This document shows positions 9,654-19,328 of a stretch of DNA of 64,000 bases, piece after piece (positions within the stretch are counted from its first letter, which is position 1; each line of letters starts with the position of its first letter). The translations under genes were made by a program, and so were the position numbers. The stretch lies in the NCBI RefSeq assembly GCF_001477625.1, contig NZ_CP013692.1:2852001-2916000 (forward strand), written 5' to 3'. The stretch comes from Paucibacter sp. KCTC 42545 (GTDB lineage Bacteria > Pseudomonadota > Gammaproteobacteria > Burkholderiales > Burkholderiaceae_C). The notes below the pieces were generated by a model. The model made no database searches. It worked only from the letters and a program-made list of their open reading frames with translations, and was not told the origin of the DNA.

Positions 9654-10385
9654 TCAGACAGATGCGCTGACGGCAGGCTCAGGCTTGACGCCACCGAAGC
9701 GCCGATCGCGCTCGCGGAAGGCTTCGATGGCCGCATCCAGCTGCGCCTCGCCGAACTCGGGCCAGAGGCAGTCGGAGAAGACAAACTCGGTATAAGCCAC
9801 CTGCCACAGCAAGAAATTGCTGATGCGCACTTCCCCGCCGGTGCGGATGAAGAGATCCGGGTCCGGCGCATAGCTCATCGCCATGAATTCGCTCAGCTTG
9901 GCCTCGGTCAGCTCCTCGGGTGGCACGCCGGCTTGCATGGCGCCCTTGCAAGCCTGCACCACATCCCAACGGCCGCCGTAGTTGAAGGCCACCGACAGCG
10001 TCAGCTTGGTGTTGTGCGCAGTGGCAGATTCAGCCTCATTCCAGGCATTGCGCAGCTTAGGTGAAACTGCATCGCGGTCACCCACAATGCGAATGCGCAC
10101 GCCCATCGCCCCCATGCGCGCCAGATAGCGCGACACCGCCGCCAGCACCAAGCCCATCAGGCCGGAAACTTCGTCGGAGGGGCGCTTCCAATTCTCGCTC
10201 GAGAAGGCAAAGACGGTGAGGTACTCGACCTCGCGGTCGATGCAGGCCTGCACCACTTTGACCAGGGCATCAACGCCCTGTTTGTGGCCGAAGAATCGGG
10301 GCAGGAAGCGCTTTTTGGCCCAGCGCCCATTGCCGTCCATGACGACGGCAATGTGGCGGGGCACGAGGGTCTGTTCGGAACTCAC
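9654..10385 (-). CDS. uppS: Undecaprenyl diphosphate synthase (cis-prenyltransferase)
   Basis: UppS elongates farnesyl diphosphate with IPP into C55 undecaprenyl diphosphate, the lipid carrier for peptidoglycan and surface polysaccharides. The 243-residue sequence shows VMDGNGRWAKKR near residues 15-26 with the catalytic Asp at 17, then FAFSSENWKRP and the C-terminal DLFIRTGGEVRISNFLLWQ signature. It sits 15 bases after frr and is followed by cdsA, the usual order in proteobacteria. Confidence 0.97.
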   Translation of the reverse strand: MSSEQTLVPRHIAVVMDGNGRWAKKRFLPRFFGHKQGVDALVKVVQACIDREVEYLTVFAFSSENWKRPSDEVSGLMGLVLAAVSRYLARMGAMGVRIRIVGDRDAVSPKLRNAWNEAESATAHNTKLTLSVAFNYGGRWDVVQACKGAMQAGVPPEELTEAKLSEFMAMSYAPDPDLFIRTGGEVRISNFLLWQVAYTEFVFSDCLWPEFGEAQLDAAIEAFRERDRRFGGVKPEPAVSASV

Positions 10386-10400
10386 GCGCAGCGGGTCCGC

Positions 10401-10961
10401 TCAGACAGCCAGAATTTCGGCTTCTTTGGCCGCGATCAGGCGGTCGATTTCGGCGATCGTGCGGTCGGTGAGCTTTTGCGCATCGTCCAGGCTACGACGC
10501 TCGTCGTCTTCGCTGATCAGCTTGTCTTTGGTCAGCTTCTTGGCTTGCTCATTGGCGTCGCGGCGCAGATTGCGCACGGCCACCTTGGCGTCTTCACCGG
10601 CATTGCGCACGACCTTGGTCAGCTCACGGCGGCGCTCTTCGTTGAGCGGAGGCACCGGCACGCGGATCAAATCGCCTTGCGACGATGGGTTCAGGCCCAG
10701 ATCGGACTCGCGAATCGCCTTCTCGATCTTGGCGCCCATGCCCTTTTCCCAGGGCTGGACGCTGATGGTGCGCGCATCCAGCAATGACACGTTGGCCACC
10801 TGGCTGATCGGCACCATGGAGCCGTAGTAATCGACACTGACTTGGTCCAGGATGCCGGGGTGGGCGCGGCCCACGCGAATCTTCACCAACTCGTTCTTGT
10901 AAGCTTCGATGGACTTGGCCATCTTCAATTCAGCGTTCTGCTTGATGTCTGCAATGCTCAT
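10401..10961 (-). CDS. frr: Ribosome-recycling factor
   Basis: RRF, with EF-G, splits the post-termination 70S ribosome. The 186-residue length is standard. The N- and C-terminal parts form the three-helix bundle ([42 protein letters not shown]), with the beta domain from about 30 to 105 including [19 protein letters not shown] and [13 protein letters not shown]. It follows pyrH with a 44-base gap and precedes uppS in the conserved S2 cluster. Confidence 0.97.
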   Translation of the reverse strand: MSIADIKQNAELKMAKSIEAYKNELVKIRVGRAHPGILDQVSVDYYGSMVPISQVANVSLLDARTISVQPWEKGMGAKIEKAIRESDLGLNPSSQGDLIRVPVPPLNEERRRELTKVVRNAGEDAKVAVRNLRRDANEQAKKLTKDKLISEDDERRSLDDAQKLTDRTIAEIDRLIAAKEAEILAV

Positions 10962-11005
10962 GATGCTTCTCTGAATGTCTGATCAGTTCTAACGCCGGCA
11001 AGTAC

Positions 11006-11716
11006 TTAAACGTGCACCAGCGTGCCTTCGTCTTCACCCATCACCACCCGCTTGAGCGAACCTGGCTTCAAGATGCTGAACACACGGATCGGCAGCTTCT
11101 GGTCGCGGCACAACGCGAAGGCGGTGGCATCCAGAACTTGCAGATTCTTGGTGATCGCTTCATCGAAGCTGATGCGTGCGTAGCGGGTTGCGGTCGGGTC
11201 CTTTTTCGGGTCGGCAGTGTAAACGCCGTCGACCTTGGTGGCCTTAAGCACAATCTCCACGCCCATTTCCGCGCCGCGCAGAGCAGCGGCCGTGTCGGTC
11301 GTGAAGAAGGGATTGCCGGTGCCGGCAGCAAACACCACGACCTTGCCCTCTTCCAGATACTGCAAAGCCTTGGGGCGCACATAGGGCTCAACCACCTGCT
11401 CGATGCCGATGGCCGACATCACACGTGCGGTGATGCCCTCTTGGCGCATGGTGTCAGCCAGGGCGAGCGAATTCATCACCGTGGCCAACATGCCCATGTA
11501 GTCGGCCGTCGCGCGGTCCATGCCCACCGAGCCTCCCGCCACACCGCGGAAGATATTGCCGCCACCGATGACAACCGCCACCTCCACGCCCAATTCCGTG
11601 ACCTCGCGGATCTCTTGCACCATGCGCACGATGGTGGCGCGGTTGATGCCGAAGGCGTCATCGCCCATCAAAGCTTCGCCGGAGAGTTTGAGCAGAATTC
11701 GTTTGAGCGCGGGCAT
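11006..11716 (-). CDS. pyrH: Uridylate kinase PyrH
   Basis: PyrH phosphorylates UMP to UDP and is allosterically tuned by GTP and UTP. The 236-residue protein belongs to the amino acid kinase fold: [13 protein letters not shown] at the N-terminus, [11 protein letters not shown] near residue 50, [16 protein letters not shown] near 130, and [15 protein letters not shown] near 160. An AGAGG-like ribosome-binding site lies a few bases before the ATG. Because a strong hairpin follows tsf upstream, pyrH may have its own promoter in 11717-11816; no clear -35/-10 pair was seen there. Confidence 0.97.
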   Translation of the reverse strand: MPALKRILLKLSGEALMGDDAFGINRATIVRMVQEIREVTELGVEVAVVIGGGNIFRGVAGGSVGMDRATADYMGMLATVMNSLALADTMRQEGITARVMSAIGIEQVVEPYVRPKALQYLEEGKVVVFAAGTGNPFFTTDTAAALRGAEMGVEIVLKATKVDGVYTADPKKDPTATRYARISFDEAITKNLQVLDATAFALCRDQKLPIRVFSILKPGSLKRVVMGEDEGTLVHV

Positions 11717-11816
11717 GTGTGACCTCTATGTGCTGCGTGTTGCTAAAAATATTCTTGGCGTGCCGCGCCGGATGACACCCTCCTTGTGGGATGGGCCACG
11801 CGTCAGCGCGGGCACA

Positions 11817-11849
11817 AGTGTAAAGGGCGCCAGAGGCGCCCTTTACACT
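11817..11849 (-). terminator. Perfect 15-bp hairpin after tsf
   Basis: A perfect inverted repeat (15-base arms, 3-base loop) starts 8 bases after the tsf stop codon. In the direction of tsf transcription it is not followed by a T run, so it may act as a weak or Rho-assisted terminator, an RNA 3'-end stabiliser, or a processing site between tsf and pyrH. Confidence 0.65.
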
Positions 11850-11857
11850 GGGGAGGC

Positions 11858-12748
11858 TTAAGCCCCCTTGGCGGCAGCCACTTGCGCGGCCACTTCGGCG
11901 GCGAAGTCGTCCACCTTCTTCTCAATGCCTTCGCCCACAACGAACAGCGTGAAGCTCTTCACCGTGGTGGCTTTTTCCTTCAGCATCTGCTCGACGGTCT
12001 GCTTGTCGTTCTTCACGAAGCTTTGGTTCAGCAGCGAAACTTCCTTCAGGAACTTTTGCACCGAGCCTTCAACCATCTTGGCGACGATGTCGGCAGGCTT
12101 GCCAGACTCAGCAGCCTTCTCGGCAGCGATCTTGCGCTCTTTCTCGACCAACTCGGCCGACACTTCGGCCGACGACAGAGCGGCCGGCTTCATGGCGGCA
12201 ACGTGCATGGCGACGTCCTTGGCGGCGACTTCGTCACCGTCGAACTCAACCATCACGCCGATGCGTGTGCCGTGCAGGTAGGAAACCACCTTGCCGCCAG
12301 CGCTGTACAGCTTGATGCGGCGCAGCGACATGTTTTCGCCGATCTTGCCGACCAGACCACGGCGCACATCTTCCACCGTCGGGCCGAAACCTTCTTGCGA
12401 CAGCGGCAAAGCAGCCAGGGCAGCCACATCGGCCACGCCATGCTCAGCAGCCAGCGAAGCGCAGGCGTTGGCGAAGGCCAGGAACGCATCGTTCTTGGTG
12501 ACGAAGTCGGTTTCGCAGTTCACTTCCAGCAAGGCGCCGGTGGTGCCCACAACAGCAGCAGCAACCACGCCTTCGGCGGTCACGCGCGAAGCGGCCTTGC
12601 CAGCCTTGTTACCCAGCTTGACGCGCAGGATTTCTTCAGCACGGACCAGATCGCCTTCGGCTTCGGTCAGGGCCTTCTTGCACTCCATCATCGGAGCGTC
12701 GGTACGAGCGCGCAGCTCAGCAACCATGCTTGCGGTAATAACAGCCAT
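11858..12748 (-). CDS. tsf: Elongation factor Ts
   Basis: EF-Ts is the nucleotide exchange factor that regenerates EF-Tu-GTP. The 296-residue product starts with the UBA-like N-terminal domain (residues 1-55, including [18 protein letters not shown]), followed by two dimerisation/core subdomains rich in Ala and Lys ([20 protein letters not shown] stretch near 75-90). It follows rpsB by about 125 bases containing an attenuator-like hairpin and is followed by another hairpin before pyrH. Confidence 0.97.
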   Translation of the reverse strand: MAVITASMVAELRARTDAPMMECKKALTEAEGDLVRAEEILRVKLGNKAGKAASRVTAEGVVAAAVVGTTGALLEVNCETDFVTKNDAFLAFANACASLAAEHGVADVAALAALPLSQEGFGPTVEDVRRGLVGKIGENMSLRRIKLYSAGGKVVSYLHGTRIGVMVEFDGDEVAAKDVAMHVAAMKPAALSSAEVSAELVEKERKIAAEKAAESGKPADIVAKMVEGSVQKFLKEVSLLNQSFVKNDKQTVEQMLKEKATTVKSFTLFVVGEGIEKKVDDFAAEVAAQVAAAKGA

Positions 12749-12816
12749 TTTGATTCTCCGGTTTCATGAGCCCTCGCGCTTGTTCAGCGACAGCTCGTTG
12801 ACATCCAATTTTTCTG

Positions 12817-12844
12817 AAAAAAAGGGGCTGAATCAGCCCCTTTT
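12817..12844 (-). terminator. Rho-independent terminator or attenuator between rpsB and tsf
   Basis: An 11-bp stem with GGGGCTG core, a 3-base loop and, on the minus strand, seven consecutive T residues lies 30 bases after the rpsB stop. This is a canonical intrinsic terminator. Because tsf follows on the same strand, it likely attenuates rather than ends transcription, lowering tsf relative to rpsB or separating the two messages. Confidence 0.8.
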
Positions 12845-12873
12845 GGTCGTGGCGTTAGGAGCCAAAGACGCGA

Positions 12874-13620
12874 TTAAGCGCCTTCGCTCACTTCCACGAA
12901 CTCGTCGCCAGCGGGGGCTTGAGCGTGCACGACTTCGTTACCAGCATTGGCACGGCCTTCCAGCACGGCGTCAGCGACGGCGCGGGCGTACAGAGCCACG
13001 GCCTTGGCCGAGTCATCGTTACCAGGAATGACGTAGTCGATGCCTTCGGGCGAGTGGTTGGTGTCAACCACGCCGATGACGGGGATGCCCAGCTTCTTGG
13101 CTTCGGCAACGGCGATCTTGTGGAAGCCCACGTCGATCACGAAGATGGCGTCGGGCAAGCCGGCCATATCCTGGATGCCGCCGATGTCTTTTTCCAGCTT
13201 AGCCAAGTCACGCTGGAACATCAACGCTTCTTTCTTGATCGCAGGCTGGGTACCAGCTTCGACCTGAGCTTGCATGTCCTTCAGGTTCTTCAGCGAAGCC
13301 TTGACCGTCTTGAAGTTGGTCATCATGCCGCCCAACCAACGCTGGTCGACATAAGGCATGCCAGCGCGCTGAGCTTCCAGAGCGATGACTTCACGAGCTT
13401 GGCGCTTGGTGCCAACCATCATGATGGTGCCGCGCTTGGAGGCCAGGTTGCGAACGAACTTCATCGCCTCTTCGAACGCAGGCAGCGTCTTCTCGAGGTT
13501 GATGATGTGGATCTTGTTGCGATGGCCGTAGATGTAGGGGGCCATCTTGGGATGCCAAAAACGTGTTTGGTGACCAAAGTGGACGCCGGCTTCCAGCATC
13601 TCGCGCATAGTGACGGACAT
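12874..13620 (-). CDS. rpsB: 30S ribosomal protein S2
   Basis: S2 is a structural protein of the small ribosomal subunit. The start at 13620 gives 248 residues beginning [20 protein letters not shown], the standard S2 N-terminus, with FAVIDVGF-type core and [23 protein letters not shown] near residues 180-205. The frame extends upstream without S2-like residues. GGAG is placed about 8 bases before the ATG. It heads the translation/envelope cluster and has a roughly 170-base leader if the TATAAT at 13799-13804 is its promoter. Confidence 0.97.
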   Translation of the reverse strand: MSVTMREMLEAGVHFGHQTRFWHPKMAPYIYGHRNKIHIINLEKTLPAFEEAMKFVRNLASKRGTIMMVGTKRQAREVIALEAQRAGMPYVDQRWLGGMMTNFKTVKASLKNLKDMQAQVEAGTQPAIKKEALMFQRDLAKLEKDIGGIQDMAGLPDAIFVIDVGFHKIAVAEAKKLGIPVIGVVDTNHSPEGIDYVIPGNDDSAKAVALYARAVADAVLEGRANAGNEVVHAQAPAGDEFVEVSEGA

Positions 13621-13798
13621 TTTTATTACTCCGAAGGTTGTGTCTAAAATCCGGCTCGAATTGCTCTGCAATACTTCTGAGACAAAGCACTTGGCTTTGA
13701 CTGAACAGCAGCAACACCTCTCGAATAGCCGGTTTGCGATTAATTTCGCCAATCAGCGACCGAACATTCATGTTCGAGCCACCCGGCAAAACCCAAAG

Positions 13799-13804
13799 AT
13801 TATA
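13799..13804 (-). promoter_or_regulatory. Candidate -10 element for rpsB
   Basis: A perfect TATAAT occurs on the minus strand about 180 bases upstream of the rpsB ATG. No good -35 hexamer is visible at 16-18 bases. The long leader it would create fits the known autoregulation of rpsB by S2 in other proteobacteria, but that mechanism is inference here. Confidence 0.4.
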
Positions 13805-13812
13805 CACGACTT

Positions 13813-13938
13813 ATGCCCAACGACCTGAGCAGCGCCCCGCAGCGCATGCGAGAAGGCCGACTGCGAGCCCTTCGATTCACCGCCATTCAGGCCCTCAGCC
13901 AGGGCCAAGCACCTGCCAAAACCGGGCGGGGGCACTGA
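13813..13938 (+). CDS. Small putative ORF (41 aa) upstream of the DadA-like gene
   Basis: An ATG-to-TGA frame of 41 residues begins MPNDLSSAPQRMREG and ends 2 bases before the ATG of the next gene, a spacing typical of a leader peptide or coupled first gene. It is Arg/Ala/Gln-rich with one amphipathic stretch and no recognisable domain. No convincing ribosome-binding site is seen. It could be a leader peptide, a remnant, or chance; I do not assign a function. Confidence 0.3.
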   Translation: MPNDLSSAPQRMREGRLRALRFTAIQALSQGQAPAKTGRGH

Positions 13939-13940
13939 GC

Positions 13941-15248
13941 ATGCGCATCGCCATCATCGGCGCCGGCATTGCCGGCGTCACCACCGCGTTTGAACTCAGC
14001 GCACGCGGCCACCAGGTCACCGTTTTCGATCGCTGCGGCAGCGTCGCCGCCGAAGGCAGCTTTGCCAACGCCGGCATTGTTGCGCCCGCACTCGCCCTGC
14101 CCTGGACCATGCCCGGCTGGCCCAGCCTGGGCGCTGGCCGCAGCTTTGGCTGGCAATGGCAGCGTCGCCGCGCGGCCCAAGACAAGAACGCGGCAGCCGC
14201 GCACGAAAACTTATTCAAGCTCGCCCAATTCAGCTTGCAGCGCCTGCAAACCCTACGGCGCAGCCTGCAACTGGACTTCGAGCGCACCGAGGGCCAACTG
14301 GTACTGCTGCGCACTGAGCGCGAGCTCAAACAGATTCAGCCCGGGCTGGACCGGCTGGCGCAGTTCGGCCTCAGCGCCAAGCTGCTCAGCGCCGAGGAAT
14401 GCCGCGCCGTCGAGCCCGGCCTGAACCCCGATCAAGCCCTGCATGGCGGCATTCACCTGGCGCAAGCCGAGGTCGGCAATTGCCGTCAGTTTGCTCACCA
14501 GATACGAGTGGCCGCCCAACGCTTGGGCACACAGTTCCGTTTCCACACCACCGTGCGCAGCATCAGTCCCGGCACACCCGCGCAACTGGTGCACGAATAC
14601 ACACCGCCCACTGAGCAGCCAGGCCCCAGCACCCGCTACGCCGAGAGCAAAGACGCCGCCGACACCCATCCTGCGCCACATGGCCCGCAGCAAGACAGCT
14701 TCGATGCCATCGTGGTTTGCGCCGGCACCGGTGCGGCCGCGTTGCTGCAACCCCTGGGCATCAAGCTTGCCCTGGCCACCTTGCACGGCAGCTCGCTCAC
14801 CGCACCATTGCGGCAGCTGGAAGCCCACCCGGATCTGGGGCCGCGCGCAGGGCTGCTCGACCAAGCCACTGGCATCAGCATCAGCCGCATCGGCCAGCGC
14901 ATCCGCCTGTGCCAGAGCGGTGAATTCGACGCCAGCCCGCGCATCCGCCCAGCAGCGATGACGCAGATGCACAAGGTGCTGGACGACTGGTTCCCCGGCG
15001 CCATGCAAGCCGGTCAACTACAGCAGTGGCGCGGCAGCCAGGTGCATCTGCCCGATGGCCTACCCCTGCTGGGCCAGAGCGGGCGCAGCGGGGTTTGGCT
15101 CAATCTCGCCCATGAACCCAGCGCCATGCTGAGCTGGACCCTGGCCTGCGGCGCCGCCAGCGTCATCAGCAGCCAGATCAGCGGCGATCAAGCCGGCGCC
15201 GATATTCCAGCCACCACAGGGCTGGAGTTGAGTCGTTTGGCAGTTTAG
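13941..15248 (+). CDS. DadA-like D-amino-acid dehydrogenase (FAD-dependent oxidoreductase)
   Basis: Members of this family oxidise D-amino acids (or related amines) with FAD, passing electrons to the respiratory chain. From ATG 13941 the protein has 435 residues. The FAD-binding Rossmann motif GAGIAGVTTAFELSARGH is at residues 7-24, and the ANAGIVAP segment near 47-54 matches DadA. The C-terminal part has the LPLLG and GVWLNLAHE elements of the fold. An unusual Pro/Gln/His-rich insertion lies near residues 210-245. The frame is open upstream, but this Met directly precedes the Rossmann strand. Substrate is not determined; DadA is the best guess. Confidence 0.8.
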   Translation: MRIAIIGAGIAGVTTAFELSARGHQVTVFDRCGSVAAEGSFANAGIVAPALALPWTMPGWPSLGAGRSFGWQWQRRRAAQDKNAAAAHENLFKLAQFSLQRLQTLRRSLQLDFERTEGQLVLLRTERELKQIQPGLDRLAQFGLSAKLLSAEECRAVEPGLNPDQALHGGIHLAQAEVGNCRQFAHQIRVAAQRLGTQFRFHTTVRSISPGTPAQLVHEYTPPTEQPGPSTRYAESKDAADTHPAPHGPQQDSFDAIVVCAGTGAAALLQPLGIKLALATLHGSSLTAPLRQLEAHPDLGPRAGLLDQATGISISRIGQRIRLCQSGEFDASPRIRPAAMTQMHKVLDDWFPGAMQAGQLQQWRGSQVHLPDGLPLLGQSGRSGVWLNLAHEPSAMLSWTLACGAASVISSQISGDQAGADIPATTGLELSRLAV

Positions 15249-15297
15249 AGGTCTGTGAGCCCGATGGCCTGGTTGGAATAGGGCTCACAATCCAGCT

Positions 15298-16818
15298 GTG
15301 ATCCATCTCAGTAAGCCGCCACACACCCTGCCCTTGTTCATGGCCGCCAGCGCCCGCGCCATGGAGGCGCGCGCCCTGGCCCAGCAAGCCAGCCCCAGCT
15401 TGATGGAACGCGCAGGGCTGGGCCTGGCCAAGCTGGCACTGGCCCTGCAGCCAGATGCCGCTCGCAGCTTCTGGGTCGTATGCGGCCCCGGCAACAACGG
15501 TGGCGATGGCTTGGTGGCAGCACGCTTGCTGCACGCGCATGGCCGGCGCGTCCGGGTCAGCCTGATCCCAAGCCCCAAGCACACACCCGCCGACGCACAA
15601 ATGGCGCTGCAGGCCGCGCAGGCAGCGGGCGTGCCGATCACGCAAGACCTGACCCCACCCGACAACATCGGCCTGGCCATCGATGCGCTGCTGGGCCTGG
15701 GCACCGATCGCGCGCCGAGCGGCGCCATCGCCACAGCCATTCAAGCGCTCAATCAGTTGAGCGCGCCCGTGCTGGCGGTGGACCTGCCCAGCGGCCTGGC
15801 GCCCGACAGCGGCAGCTGCCACGACGACCTGGTGGTGCAGGCCCAGCACACGCTTTGCTTGCTGAGCCTGAAGCCCGGCTTGTTCACCGGCGCCGGCCGC
15901 GCCTGCTGCGGCGAGATCTGGTTCGATGGGCTGGGCGTGGCGCCCGACGAACCCGACGCCCGGCTGATCGGCCTCGACTGCCTGCGCGATTGGGCCCGCC
16001 CCGCCAGCCATATGCAGCACAAAGGCAGCCAAGGCGATGTGCTGGCGATTGGCGGCGCCCCGGGCCTGCGCGGCGCCCTGCGCTTGGCAGCACGAGCGGC
16101 ATTGGCCGCAGGCGCCGGCAGGGTGTACGCCTGCCCGCTGTACCCCACACGCGAAACGGCGCCATTGAACGAGCTGGATACCCAAGCCCCTGAGCTGATG
16201 CAACTGAGCCTTAGCCGGCTTGGCGAGCCCAGCGCATGGGCCGGCCGCACCGTGCTGTGCGGCTGCGGTGGTGGCCAAGAAGTGGCGGCAACGCTGCCCA
16301 CCGTGCTGACGCAGGCCGAGCGACTGGTGCTGGACGCGGATGCCCTCAATGCCATCGCCGCCGATCCCACCCTTCAATCGCAGCTGCAACAAAGAGCCGC
16401 GCGCCAACAGGCAACACTGCTGACACCCCACCCACTCGAGGCCGCACGCCTGCTGGGCTGTGACACCAAATCCATTCAGGCAGACCGCCTGAATGCCGCC
16501 CAACAGCTTGCCGATCGATTTGAGAGTTGTGTTGTGCTGAAGGGCTCGGGTACCGTCATCACGGCGCCCTCGCGGACACAGCAGACGCCACTCATCAATT
16601 CCAGTGGCAGCGCCGCTCTGGCCACCGCCGGCACCGGCGATGTGCTGGCCGGCTGGCTGGCCGGGCTATGGGCGCAGGCGCCGCAGCAAGACCCCCAGGC
16701 CCTGGCGGCAGCCGCCGTGCATTGGCACGGGCTCGCCGGGCAAAGTCAGGCCCTGGGACCGCTGCGCGCAGGGGCGCTGGTGGAGCGCATGCATGCGATG
16801 CGCTCAAGCTTCGCCTAG
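15298..16818 (+). CDS. nnr: Bifunctional NAD(P)HX epimerase / ADP-dependent NAD(P)HX dehydratase
   Basis: This enzyme repairs hydrated NADH and NADPH: the N-terminal domain epimerises NAD(P)HX and the C-terminal domain dehydrates the S form. Of 506 residues, the YjeF_N domain covers about 1-215 with GPGNNGGDG at 63-71 and VDLPSGL near 160. The carbohydrate-kinase-like domain covers about 235-500, with KGSGTVI near 415 and NSSGSAALATAGTGDVLAG near 434-452. The start is a GTG at 15298 with no strong ribosome-binding site; an ATG at 15340 would trim 14 residues. It is about 50 bases after the DadA-like gene. Confidence 0.93.
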   Translation: MIHLSKPPHTLPLFMAASARAMEARALAQQASPSLMERAGLGLAKLALALQPDAARSFWVVCGPGNNGGDGLVAARLLHAHGRRVRVSLIPSPKHTPADAQMALQAAQAAGVPITQDLTPPDNIGLAIDALLGLGTDRAPSGAIATAIQALNQLSAPVLAVDLPSGLAPDSGSCHDDLVVQAQHTLCLLSLKPGLFTGAGRACCGEIWFDGLGVAPDEPDARLIGLDCLRDWARPASHMQHKGSQGDVLAIGGAPGLRGALRLAARAALAAGAGRVYACPLYPTRETAPLNELDTQAPELMQLSLSRLGEPSAWAGRTVLCGCGGGQEVAATLPTVLTQAERLVLDADALNAIAADPTLQSQLQQRAARQQATLLTPHPLEAARLLGCDTKSIQADRLNAAQQLADRFESCVVLKGSGTVITAPSRTQQTPLINSSGSAALATAGTGDVLAGWLAGLWAQAPQQDPQALAAAAVHWHGLAGQSQALGPLRAGALVERMHAMRSSFA

Positions 16819-16941
16819 GGCTGAGTTAGGCAAGACTTGGCGGCAGCACCTGCCGCCACCACCAACGCCAAGCAATGCTGCCCGCAAAGGGCAGCATCAT
16901 TTGCACCAGCGCGGAGTGCACAGCGGCACCCCAAAACAAGT

Positions 16942-19248
16942 TCAGCGCCGTTTACGAGCGCGCGGCTCAGCCGCAGCCGCCGCAGCAGGCTTGGCCGCAC
17001 CCTTGCGCGCCCCACTACGCCCATCATTGCGAGCCTCAGCGCGCGCCGCCTTAACCGGATGCGCCGGGCTAGCCATGGCCTGCGAAGGGCCGGACTTGCG
17101 GCGCGCCGGCTTGGCCGCGCGCTTGCCCGATGACTTGACCTCGCGGTCATGCCGGCGCACTTCTTCCAAGGCCTCTGCCGCGCTCATGGTGCCGCGAGTT
17201 GGCACCGCGGCGCCAGCCTTATCACGCTGAGCACGCGCCACCAGCTTTGCCTCTTCGCTGTCGTTGATCAGGCGGAAATCGATCTTGCGCGCATCCAGAT
17301 CGACGCGGCTGACCTGCACCTGCACGCGGGCGCCGGTGGCGTAGCGCAGGCCGGTGCGCTCGCCGCGCAACTCCTGCCGCACTTCGTCGAACTTGAAGTA
17401 CTCACCGCCCAACTCGGTGATGTGAATCATGCCCTCGACGTACAGCGCATCGAGTTGCACGAACAGGCCAAAGCTGGCCACGGCGCTGACGGTACCGGCG
17501 AACTCTTCGCCCAAATGCTCGCGCATATAGCGGCACTTGAGCCAGGCCTCGACATCACGCGAGGCCTCGTCGGCGCGGCGCTCGTTGGCGCTGCAATGGG
17601 CGCCCACGACCTCCCAGCGCTCGATCTCGGTGGAGGCCTTGGCAGGATCGATGGGCTGAGCGCGGCCCGGCCGCTTGGTCGGCATCGGCACATTCATCTT
17701 GCCGGCATCGAGGTGATAGCGCTTGTTCGCCAGAATCGACTTGATGACCCGGTGCACCAGCAGGTCGGGATAACGCCGAATCGGGCTGGTGAAGTGCGTG
17801 TAAGCCTCGTAGCTCAGGCCGAAGTGACCCGCGTTGGCGGAGGTGTACATGGCCTGCTGCATGGAGCGCAACAACATCGAGTGGATCTGGGTCGAGTCGA
17901 CCCGATCCTTGGTGGCCGCGGCAATGGCCTGGTACTCCTTGGGCTTGGGATCGTCACCAATGCTCAGGCCAAGGCCCAGGGCGCGCAGATAGGCCTGCAA
18001 GGCCACGCGCTTCTCGGGCGTCGGGCCTTCGTGAACGCGGAAGAGCGAACCGTGCTTGGCATCAGCAATGAAGTCGGCGGCGCAGACATTGGCCGCCAGC
18101 ATCGCCTCTTCGATCAGCTTATGTGCTTCGTTACGAGTGCGCGGGATGATCTTTTCGATGCGGCCGTTATCGTCACAGACGATTTGCGTCTCAGTCGTGT
18201 CGAAGTCAATCGCACCGCGGCGGCCACGCTCGGCCAGCAAGGCGCGATAGACCTCATGCAGATGCAGCAGATGCGGCACCAGATCGCGCCGCTTGGCAGC
18301 CTCTGGGCCGTGGGTATTGCCCAGAATCGCCGCCACCTCGTTATAGGTGAAGCGGGCATGCGAGCAGATCACCGCCGGGTAGAACTGATAGGCCTGCACC
18401 TCGCCGCTTTCGCTGACCAGCATGTCGCAGACCATCGAGAGCCGGTCTTCATTCGGGTTGAGCGAACACAGGCCGTTGGACAACTTCTCCGGCAGCATCG
18501 GAATGACGCGGCGCGGGAAGTAGACCGAGGTGGCGCGTTCGTAAGCATCACCATCTAGTGGGTCACCCGGTTTGACGTAGTGGCTCACATCCGCAATTGC
18601 CACCAGCAAGCGCCAGCCATTGAAGGCGGTCTTGCCGCGGCCCTGCTTGTGCGGCTCGCAGAACACGGCATCGTCAAAGTCGCGCGCATCTTCACCGTCG
18701 ATGGTCACCAAGGGCACGTCACGCAGGTCGATGCGACCCTTCAAGTCGATGGCACGCAGCTTTTCAGGCAGCTTGGCAGCTTGAGCCAACGTTTCGGCGC
18801 TGAAGCGGTGCGGCACATCGTATTTACGCACCGCGATCTCGATCTCCATGCCGGGGTCGTCGATCTCACCCAAGACCTCCACCACACGACCCACCGGCTG
18901 GGAGTACAGCGACGGCGGCTCGATCAATTCAACCGCCACCACCTGCCCGGCCGTCGCATTGGCCGTGCCGTTCTTGGGGATCAGGATGTCCTGGCCCATG
19001 CGCTTGTCTTCGGGCGCCACCAGCCAAATGCCCGATTCCAGCAGCAGGCGGCCGATGATGGGCTTCTTCTTGCGCTCGAGAATCTCCAGCACCTTGCCTT
19101 CGGGCCGGCCACGCTTGTCATAGCGAGTGATGCGCACCCGCAGGCGGTCGCCGTGCATGACGGCATGCATCTCCTGCTGCGGCAGATAGATGTCCTGCAG
19201 GCCCTCGTCGGGGATCAAAAAGCCATGTCCGTCGCGATGACCTTGCAA
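16942..19248 (-). CDS. rnr: Ribonuclease R (start codon uncertain)
   Basis: RNase R is a processive 3'-5' exoribonuclease that degrades structured RNA. From the TTG at 19248 the product has 768 residues. Cold-shock-like domains lie near 1-150. The RNB catalytic domain follows with the acidic motif DGEDARDFDDAVF near 185-200, then an S1 domain near 580-660 (AGTVSAVASFGLFVQ) and a Lys/Arg/Ala-rich tail from about 690. The N-terminal winged-helix domain of E. coli RNase R (813 residues) is absent. In frame, the coding continues to 19347 with no ATG, GTG or TTG upstream; in-frame AUC codons at 19323 and 19320 follow an AAGGA sequence. The real start may be non-canonical. Confidence 0.9.
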   Translation of the reverse strand: MQGHRDGHGFLIPDEGLQDIYLPQQEMHAVMHGDRLRVRITRYDKRGRPEGKVLEILERKKKPIIGRLLLESGIWLVAPEDKRMGQDILIPKNGTANATAGQVVAVELIEPPSLYSQPVGRVVEVLGEIDDPGMEIEIAVRKYDVPHRFSAETLAQAAKLPEKLRAIDLKGRIDLRDVPLVTIDGEDARDFDDAVFCEPHKQGRGKTAFNGWRLLVAIADVSHYVKPGDPLDGDAYERATSVYFPRRVIPMLPEKLSNGLCSLNPNEDRLSMVCDMLVSESGEVQAYQFYPAVICSHARFTYNEVAAILGNTHGPEAAKRRDLVPHLLHLHEVYRALLAERGRRGAIDFDTTETQIVCDDNGRIEKIIPRTRNEAHKLIEEAMLAANVCAADFIADAKHGSLFRVHEGPTPEKRVALQAYLRALGLGLSIGDDPKPKEYQAIAAATKDRVDSTQIHSMLLRSMQQAMYTSANAGHFGLSYEAYTHFTSPIRRYPDLLVHRVIKSILANKRYHLDAGKMNVPMPTKRPGRAQPIDPAKASTEIERWEVVGAHCSANERRADEASRDVEAWLKCRYMREHLGEEFAGTVSAVASFGLFVQLDALYVEGMIHITELGGEYFKFDEVRQELRGERTGLRYATGARVQVQVSRVDLDARKIDFRLINDSEEAKLVARAQRDKAGAAVPTRGTMSAAEALEEVRRHDREVKSSGKRAAKPARRKSGPSQAMASPAHPVKAARAEARNDGRSGARKGAAKPAAAAAAEPRARKRR

Positions 19249-19298
19249 GGTGCCGTCGACTTCGCTAAGCAGGCTGGCACCTTCTTGCGGGGACTGAC

Positions 19299-19328
19299 TT
19301 GCGTTCTTAAAGTTTTTGATGATAGAAT
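19299..19328 (+). promoter_or_regulatory. Candidate sigma-70 promoter of tRNA-Leu
   Basis: TTGCGT (19299-19304) and TAGAAT (19323-19328) are separated by 18 bases, about 55 bases ahead of the tRNA. The element overlaps, on the other strand, the possible N-terminal coding region of rnr. Confidence 0.5.
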
